A stretch of 64,000 nucleotides of DNA, from assembly GCA_031553805.1 (NCBI GenBank), contig JAVBLC010000005.1, positions 1 through 64,000 on the forward strand, in the 5' to 3' direction. Below the pieces are notes generated by a model. The model searched no databases. It had not been told where the DNA came from and was given only the letters and a program-made list of their open reading frames with translations. Positions 59,023-64,000 of this stretch are shown in pieces. Position 1 is the stretch's first letter. Every line of letters starts with the position of its first letter. This DNA is from JAITVB01 sp031553805 (lineage in GTDB: Bacteria; Bacteroidota; Bacteroidia; Bacteroidales; Rikenellaceae). The translations under genes were made by a program, and so were the position numbers.

Positions 59023-60810
59023 TTAATCCATCTTGAGCACTGCCAGGAATGCTTCCTGCGGCACTTCGACGTTGCCCACCTGGCGCATCCGCTTCTTCCC
59101 TTTCTTCTGCTTTTCGAGGAGTTTGCGTTTACGCGAAATGTCGCCGCCGTAGCACTTGGCCGTCACGTCCTTGCGCACGGCCTTGACCGTTTCGCGGGCG
59201 ATGATCTTGGCCCCGATCGCCGCCTGAATGGCGATGTCGAATTGCTGGCGCGGGATCAACTCTTTCAACTTCTCGCACATTTTCCGGCCGAAGTCGTAGG
59301 CGTGGTCGTAGTAGATCAGCGACGAGAGCGCATCGACCCCTTCGCCGTTCAAAAGAATGTCGAGTTTCGAGAGTTTCGATTGCTTGTAGCCCGTCTGGTG
59401 GTAGTCGAACGAAGCGTAGCCGCGCGAAATGCTTTTCAATTTGTCGTAAAAATCGAAGACGATTTCCGAAAGCGGCATCTCGAAATTGACTTCCACCCGG
59501 TCAGTGGTGATAAAATGCTGGTTCTTCAGCGTGCCGCGCTTGTCGATGCAGAGTTTCATCACCGCGCCGAGGTAGTCGGTTTTTGTGATGATCTGTGCAA
59601 GGATGTACGGCTCTTCAATGTAGTCGACCATCGTCGGTTCGGGCAGCCCCGAGGGGTTGTGCACCTGCACCGTTTCGCCCTTGTTCGTGTGAACGATGTA
59701 GGACACGTTGGGGACGGTCGTCACCACGTCCATGTCGAATTCGCGATACAGGCGCTCCTGAATGATCTCCATATGGAGCAACCCCAGAAAGCCGCACCGG
59801 AAACCGAAGCCCAGCGCCAGCGACGATTCCGGCTCGAAGGTCAACGAAGCGTCGTTAAGCTGAAGCTTTTCGAGCGAAGCCCGCAGGTCTTCATATTCGT
59901 CGCTGTCGGTCGGATAAAGGCCGGCGAACACCATCGGCTTGACGTCTTCGAAACCGGCGATGCCTTCCGTGCACGGTCGGGCGATGTGGGTGATCGTGTC
60001 GCCCACCTTCACGTCGTGCGACGTTTTTATTCCAGAGATAATATACCCTACGTCGCCCGCCCGGATCTCGTCGCGCGGCGACATTTTTAGTTTCAGTACG
60101 CCGATCTCGTCCGCAGCGTATTCGCTGCCGGTGTTGAAAAATTTCACCTTGTCGCCTTTTTTCAGCGTGCCGTTAAACACGCGGAAATAAGCGATGATGC
60201 CGCGGAACGAGTTGAACACCGAGTCGAAGATCAGCGCCTGCAACGGGGCCGATTCATCGCCCTTAGGGGCGGGGATGCGGTCGACAATCGCTTCGAGCAC
60301 TTCGGGAACGCCCACGCCGGTCTTGGCCGAAACGGCCAGAATATCGTCACGGTCGCAACCGATCAGGTCGATGATCTGGTCTTTCACCTCGTCAACCATC
60401 GCGGCGTCCATGTCGATCTTGTTCAGCACGGGGATGATCTCCAAGTCGTGGCCCAGGGCAAGGTAGAGGTTTGAAATCGTCTGCGCCTGGATGCCCTGCG
60501 TGGCGTCGACCACCAGCAGCGCCCCCTCGCACGAGGCGATGGCGCGCGACACTTCGTATGAAAAATCGACGTGGCCCGGGGTGTCGATCAGGTTCAGCAC
60601 GTATTTCTGTCCGTCCCGCACATACTCCATCTGGATCGCGTGGCTTTTTATGGTGATGCCCTTTTCGCGTTCCAGGTCCATGTTGTCGAGCACCTGCGCC
60701 TGTAACTCGCGCTCGGAGACGGTGTTGGTCGTTTCGAGCAGGCGGTCGGCCAGGGTGCTTTTGCCGTGGTCGATGTGGGCGATGATACAGAAATTGCGTA
60801 TGTTTTTCAT
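59023..60810 (-). CDS. lepA: Elongation factor 4 (LepA)
   Basis: LepA is a ribosome-associated GTPase that can back-translocate stalled ribosomes. The 595-residue protein has AHIDHGKSTLADRLLE, DTPGHVDFSYEV and NKIDM in the G domain. The elongation-factor domains II, III and V follow, then the LepA-specific C-terminal domain (QFDIAIQAAIGAKIIARETVKA, KRKLLEKQKKGKKRM in part). The start at 60810 gives the conserved N-terminus; a -7 box TACCTTTG on the minus strand (60840-60833) lies inside the longer open frame and so excludes it. Confidence 0.97.
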   Translation of the reverse strand: MKNIRNFCIIAHIDHGKSTLADRLLETTNTVSERELQAQVLDNMDLEREKGITIKSHAIQMEYVRDGQKYVLNLIDTPGHVDFSYEVSRAIASCEGALLVVDATQGIQAQTISNLYLALGHDLEIIPVLNKIDMDAAMVDEVKDQIIDLIGCDRDDILAVSAKTGVGVPEVLEAIVDRIPAPKGDESAPLQALIFDSVFNSFRGIIAYFRVFNGTLKKGDKVKFFNTGSEYAADEIGVLKLKMSPRDEIRAGDVGYIISGIKTSHDVKVGDTITHIARPCTEGIAGFEDVKPMVFAGLYPTDSDEYEDLRASLEKLQLNDASLTFEPESSLALGFGFRCGFLGLLHMEIIQERLYREFDMDVVTTVPNVSYIVHTNKGETVQVHNPSGLPEPTMVDYIEEPYILAQIITKTDYLGAVMKLCIDKRGTLKNQHFITTDRVEVNFEMPLSEIVFDFYDKLKSISRGYASFDYHQTGYKQSKLSKLDILLNGEGVDALSSLIYYDHAYDFGRKMCEKLKELIPRQQFDIAIQAAIGAKIIARETVKAVRKDVTAKCYGGDISRKRKLLEKQKKGKKRMRQVGNVEVPQEAFLAVLKMD

Positions 60811-60899
60811 CCGTGATTCGTTGTTTAGCGCACAAAGGTACGCATTTTTCGAAAAATATTTGCTTGCTTTGTATTCCCGTTTTACATAATTAACCATTG

Positions 60900-61766
60900 A
60901 TGCTCGCCCGTATTCGTGACTACGCCCGTTTAGTCAAATTCAGCCACACCGTTTTTGCGATGCCTTTTGCGTTGTCCGCGTTCTTTTATGCGGTACAGAG
61001 CGAAGGCGGGGGATTCCCGTGGGTGTTGCTGCTCAAAGTCATCTTGTGTATGGTGTTGGCGCGTAATGCGGCGATGGCCTTCAACCGCTATGCCGACCGA
61101 CGGATCGACGCGCTCAACCCCCGCACGCAACAACGGGAAATTCCGGCCGGGGTGATCTCGGCACGCAGTGCGCTGGGTTTTACGATTGTCAATGCGGTGT
61201 TGTTTATCGCCGTCGCGGCGTGGATCAATCCGCTGGCATTTAAATTATCGCCGGTGGCGCTGCTGGTGGTGCTTGGCTATACGCTCACCAAACGCTTTAC
61301 GTGGCTGTGCCACCTGGTGATCGGGCTCGCGCTGTCGATCGCCCCGATGGCCGCTTACATTGCCGTGACGGGCCACTTTTCGACGGAGATGATTTGGCTT
61401 TCGGCCCTTGTGTTTACCTGGGTGGCTGGCTTTGACATTATTTATTCGTTGCAGGACATTGAATTTGACCGGGCCAACGGTGTCTTTTCAATCCCGGCGC
61501 GGCTGGGGGCTTGGGGAGCGTTGGGTGCAAGCGCATTCCTGCATTTGCTTACGGTGTGGTTTGTGCTCAAGGTTGGCTTTATGGTCGACGGCCGTTTTTT
61601 CTACCGCCTCGGCGCCGGAATCTTTATTTTATTGCTGGTTTATCAGCACCTGATCGTTTCCCCTCGGCGGCTTGACCGGGTGGGGATGGCTTTCGGTACG
61701 GTCAACGGTCTGGCGAGCCTGGCCTACGCCCTCTGTTTCATTCTCGACCGCTACTTCTGCCGGTAG
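60900..61766 (+). CDS. UbiA-family prenyltransferase, MqnP/4-hydroxybenzoate polyprenyltransferase type
   Basis: The 288-residue integral membrane protein has about eight helices and the two aspartate-rich motifs of UbiA prenyltransferases: NRYADRRIDALNPRTQ (N-x-x-x-D-x-x-x-D) and DIIYSLQDIEFDR (D-x-x-x-x-x-x-D-x-x-x-D). It transfers a polyprenyl chain to an aromatic acid. In Bacteroidetes this subgroup often belongs to the futalosine menaquinone route as MqnP, but no other mqn or ubi gene is in the window, so that is inference. ATG at 60900 is used; a TTG lies one codon before. It diverges from lepA. Confidence 0.85.
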   Translation: MLARIRDYARLVKFSHTVFAMPFALSAFFYAVQSEGGGFPWVLLLKVILCMVLARNAAMAFNRYADRRIDALNPRTQQREIPAGVISARSALGFTIVNAVLFIAVAAWINPLAFKLSPVALLVVLGYTLTKRFTWLCHLVIGLALSIAPMAAYIAVTGHFSTEMIWLSALVFTWVAGFDIIYSLQDIEFDRANGVFSIPARLGAWGALGASAFLHLLTVWFVLKVGFMVDGRFFYRLGAGIFILLLVYQHLIVSPRRLDRVGMAFGTVNGLASLAYALCFILDRYFCR

Positions 61767-61820
61767 CGAATTTTCGTTGCGATTTTTTGGAAATTTCTGA
61801 GCCGAAAGGTGTCAGAATAC

Positions 61821-61851
61821 TTGTATTTCCCTTTGGGAAACCCTATCTTTG
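61821..61851 (+). promoter_or_regulatory. Promoter with inverted repeat in the spacer
   Basis: TTG (61821-61823), a 20-nt spacer, then TATCTTTG (61844-61851) is a consensus promoter 27 nt before the ATG at 61879. The spacer contains TTTCCC-TTT-GGGAAA (61826-61840), a perfect palindrome where a repressor could sit. Confidence 0.75.
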
Positions 61852-61878
61852 GCATCAGTTTTAAAATGACGCTAAAAA

Positions 61879-62850
61879 ATGGAAAACAAGGGTTTTTTGG
61901 AGCAAATTGCTGATGACCTGAAACAGGTGTGGAAAACCGTTTCCGACGCAGGACAGACAGGGCACCTCTCGGAACTTGATCGCGATGTGGTACTGGAACG
62001 CTTCCGGTCGATCTACGTGCGGCTCAAAGCGGCGGATACCGCCCGCCCCGAACCGATGAAAACGCCTGCCCCAAAGCCCCAGCCGCTCCCCGAACCCAGG
62101 CCGCAGCCTGTGGTGGAAGCGCCGAAACCAACTCCTGTTCCCGTGCCGGCCGAGCCGAAAGAAGAGCCGGTTGAGAAATCGTCGTTCCATCCGGAAGCGC
62201 CCCTGCCGTTCGATATGCCGATTAAGGCAGCACCCGAGGCGCCGAAGCCTGTCGCTACAGAAGCCAAGCCGAAAGAACCGGAGCAACCAGTCGTTGAAAA
62301 ACCGGCCGCAGCCCCGGCACGACCGGTACCCGCGACGGAAGCCGCCAATCCTTTCCTCGCTAAGCCCCTTGGCCGCGATGTGATCGATTCGCTTTACGGC
62401 GACGCTCCCCTTGGCGAGTCTGCGCCCAAGACCAAAGCAGAATCGGCAGTCTCTGCTCCGGTGCCTGTCGTAACTCCTGTGGCCTCTGCGCCTGTCGATC
62501 CGGCGCCCGAAAAACCGCCCCATCAAAAAGTATTGGGCGAGGTGATCGGCAACAGCGGCGTATCGCTCAACGAAACGATCGCCCCCGAAAAGAAGGCCGA
62601 TATCGCCACAAAACTCTCGGCCCAGGCGGTGACCGACATCCGCAAGTCGATCGGCCTGAACGACCGCTTTCTGCTGATCCGCGATTTGTTTGCGGGTAAC
62701 GCCGCCGAATACGACCGCGTGTTGAGCGAACTCAATTCCCTGCCCGACATCGACGAAGCATTTATATATCTGCAGGAACACCTCGTTCTTGATCCCAATA
62801 GCGAAGCCGTAAAATTACTGGTCGAATTGGTGAACCGGAAGTATAGCTAA
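61879..62850 (+). CDS. Proline-rich protein of unknown function
   Basis: The 323-residue protein has a short N-terminal helical part (1-52, FLEQIADDLKQVWKTVSDAG), a long proline/alanine/glutamate-rich disordered linker (about 55-215) and a conserved-looking C-terminal helical domain (about 225-323, SIGLNDRFLLIRDLFAGNAAEYDRVL in two adjoining pieces). There is no signal peptide or membrane segment. I do not recognise a family; similar arrangements next to rsmI occur in Bacteroidetes as far as I recall. The linker suggests a scaffold or tethering role. rsmI begins 18 nt downstream. Confidence 0.8.
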   Translation: MENKGFLEQIADDLKQVWKTVSDAGQTGHLSELDRDVVLERFRSIYVRLKAADTARPEPMKTPAPKPQPLPEPRPQPVVEAPKPTPVPVPAEPKEEPVEKSSFHPEAPLPFDMPIKAAPEAPKPVATEAKPKEPEQPVVEKPAAAPARPVPATEAANPFLAKPLGRDVIDSLYGDAPLGESAPKTKAESAVSAPVPVVTPVASAPVDPAPEKPPHQKVLGEVIGNSGVSLNETIAPEKKADIATKLSAQAVTDIRKSIGLNDRFLLIRDLFAGNAAEYDRVLSELNSLPDIDEAFIYLQEHLVLDPNSEAVKLLVELVNRKYS

Positions 62851-62868
62851 AACCAACCCTGTCGAAAA

Positions 62869-63573
62869 ATGTCGAAACTGACCGTCGTCCCGACCCCGAT
62901 CGGCAACCTGGAGGACATCACCCTGCGGGCGATCCGCACGTTGGGCGAGGCCGACCTGATCCTGGCCGAGGACACGCGCACGACGCGTTTCTTGCTCAAG
63001 CACCTGGGGCTGGATAAGCCGGTGGTTTCGCACCATAAATTCAACGAACACAAGACCGTCGAAACGGTCGCCACGACGATTGCCGAAGGCAAGAAGGTGG
63101 CGCTGGTGTCCGACGCCGGCACACCGGGCATTTCTGATCCGGGATTTTTGCTTGTACGCACGTGCCTCGAAAAAGGGATCGAGGTGGAAACATTGCCTGG
63201 GGCGACAGCCCTGGTGCCGGCGCTGGTCGACAGCGGATTTCCCTGCGACCACTTCTGCTTCGAAGGTTTTTTGCCCCAAAAAAAAGGGCGGCAGAAACGG
63301 ATCGAAGCCCTGGCTGCCGAAGAACGCACGATGATTTTTTATGAATCGCCGTATCGCGTGGTCAAAACGCTGACCCAATTCAAAGAAACCTTTGGAGGAG
63401 AGCGTCCGGTTTCTGTTTCGCGCGAACTCACCAAAATGTTCGAGGAGACTGTCCGCGGGACGCTTGACGAAGCGATCGCCCATTTTACTGAGCGCGAGCC
63501 CAAGGGTGAATTCGTAATCGTGTTGGCGGGCTCAGAACGCAAGGGCAAACGCACGGTCGACGATGATGACTGA
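62869..63573 (+). CDS. rsmI: 16S rRNA 2'-O-methyltransferase RsmI
   Basis: RsmI methylates the ribose of C1402 in 16S rRNA with SAM. The 234-residue tetrapyrrole-methylase-fold protein has VPTPIGNLEDITLRAIRTL, LAEDTRTTRFLLKHLGL, VSDAGTPGISDPGF and YESPYRVVKTL in the usual order. It is shorter than E. coli RsmI (286) because the C-terminal extension is missing, as in many Bacteroidetes. It follows the proline-rich protein gene in the same transcript. Confidence 0.93.
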   Translation: MSKLTVVPTPIGNLEDITLRAIRTLGEADLILAEDTRTTRFLLKHLGLDKPVVSHHKFNEHKTVETVATTIAEGKKVALVSDAGTPGISDPGFLLVRTCLEKGIEVETLPGATALVPALVDSGFPCDHFCFEGFLPQKKGRQKRIEALAAEERTMIFYESPYRVVKTLTQFKETFGGERPVSVSRELTKMFEETVRGTLDEAIAHFTEREPKGEFVIVLAGSERKGKRTVDDDD

Positions 63574-63651
63574 CATAGGGCCCTGGAAAGACGGGCTGCC
63601 AGGGGACATAGGGTTGTGGTCCTGTTGTTGAACAAAAAAATCGAAAAGAGA

Positions 63652-64000
63652 ATGGCACGCAGTCGAAAGCAAAAGATTTTTCTGGTCAAGGTGAGGCGGT
63701 TTTTCCGCGACCGCTTCAATCTGCATATGGACAGCGCCTCGCAGGACGAGGTGCAGGATAACATCAACCGCGGCGTCGAATTCCGGGGTACCAACCTCTG
63801 GGTCCTCATCTTTGCCACGTTTATCGCCTCGCTTGGACTCAACGTCAATTCGGCCGCCGTGATTATCGGCGCGATGTTGATCTCGCCACTGATGGGGCCG
63901 ATCATTGGTATCGGTTTCTCCTTGGGGATCAACGATTTCGAACTGATGAAACGTTCGGTGCGGAATTTTCTGCTGATGGTGCTGATCGCTATCCTGGCCT
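63652..64000 (+). CDS. DUF389-family membrane protein (5' part; runs off the window)
   Basis: From ATG 63652 the frame is open to the window end (116 codons). After a basic N-terminus (MARSRKQKIFLVKVRRFFRD) come DEVQDNINRGVEFRGTN and the hydrophobic LWVLIFATFIASLGLNVNSAAVIIGAMLISPLMGPI (read in two pieces), the hallmark of DUF389 proteins, which have several membrane helices and no assigned role. Between rsmI and this gene, CCCTGG/CCAGGG form a hairpin flanked by two copies of GACATAGGG (about 63573-63613). Confidence 0.88.
   Translation, partial: MARSRKQKIFLVKVRRFFRDRFNLHMDSASQDEVQDNINRGVEFRGTNLWVLIFATFIASLGLNVNSAAVIIGAMLISPLMGPIIGIGFSLGINDFELMKRSVRNFLLMVLIAILA

Overview
The window reads as a chromosomal segment of a high-GC member of the Bacteroidales, most like the Rikenellaceae/Alistipes group. 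Several things point there: many genes are preceded by the Bacteroidetes -7 box TAnnTTTG, Shine-Dalgarno sequences are mostly absent, outer-membrane and lipoprotein genes are of Bacteroidetes type, and it carries Bacteroidetes-enriched families (DUF4954, DUF4294, short CvfB-type S1 proteins, MqnP-like UbiA). The family-level placement is inference; the phylum is well supported. No phage, integrase, CRISPR array or complete insertion sequence is visible.

Layout. 0-5 kb: tRNA-Lys, an ExbB-core-like small membrane protein, a membrane LytTR regulator, a TrmH-type methyltransferase, mnmA and two lipoproteins. 5-16 kb: central metabolism (pgk, kbl with an Lrp-type regulator, a flavodiiron protein, a class II aldolase and a phosphofructokinase with pyrophosphate-type motifs), plus a secreted DUF6807/Gfo-Idh-MocA pair. 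17-25 kb: a TonB receptor, lipid kinase and ApbE on the minus strand, diverging from a TPP-riboswitch-controlled thiS-thiE-like-thiE-thiG-thiH operon. 25-37 kb: der, a DUF4954 protein, cvfB, a TauE/SafE permease, uvrA, a catalytically impaired GH2 protein, glmS and an L,D-transpeptidase-like protein. 37-46.6 kb: three tandem paralogues of about 1,000 residues (beta-helix plus a putative TIM-barrel-like domain), one interrupted by an in-frame stop. 46.8-52.7 kb: an aminotransferase, an AlaX/nitroreductase/mutarotase operon, a repeat cluster, a nucleotidyltransferase and a lipoprotein. 52.8-64 kb: an inactive-looking LytM protein, dxr, rseP, rdgB and recO in one direction, a NYN-cold-shock fusion and lepA in the other, then ubiA/mqnP, a proline-rich protein, rsmI and the start of a DUF389 gene.

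The most unusual content is non-coding. (1) A 100-nt segment downstream of the lrp-type gene folds by eye into a three-way junction with complementary hairpin loops and ends at a strong terminator. (2) A REP-like terminator family built on GGTGCGTCCCCGCAC sits at or within a few bases of stop codons, and one copy encodes the last residues of ThiH. (3) Two palindromic intergenic repeat families occur as diverged copies; in family B the arms have changed in a compensatory way. (4) The thi leader has a 9-bp hairpin that masks the bases just before the thiS start. All structures were read by hand and were not computed.
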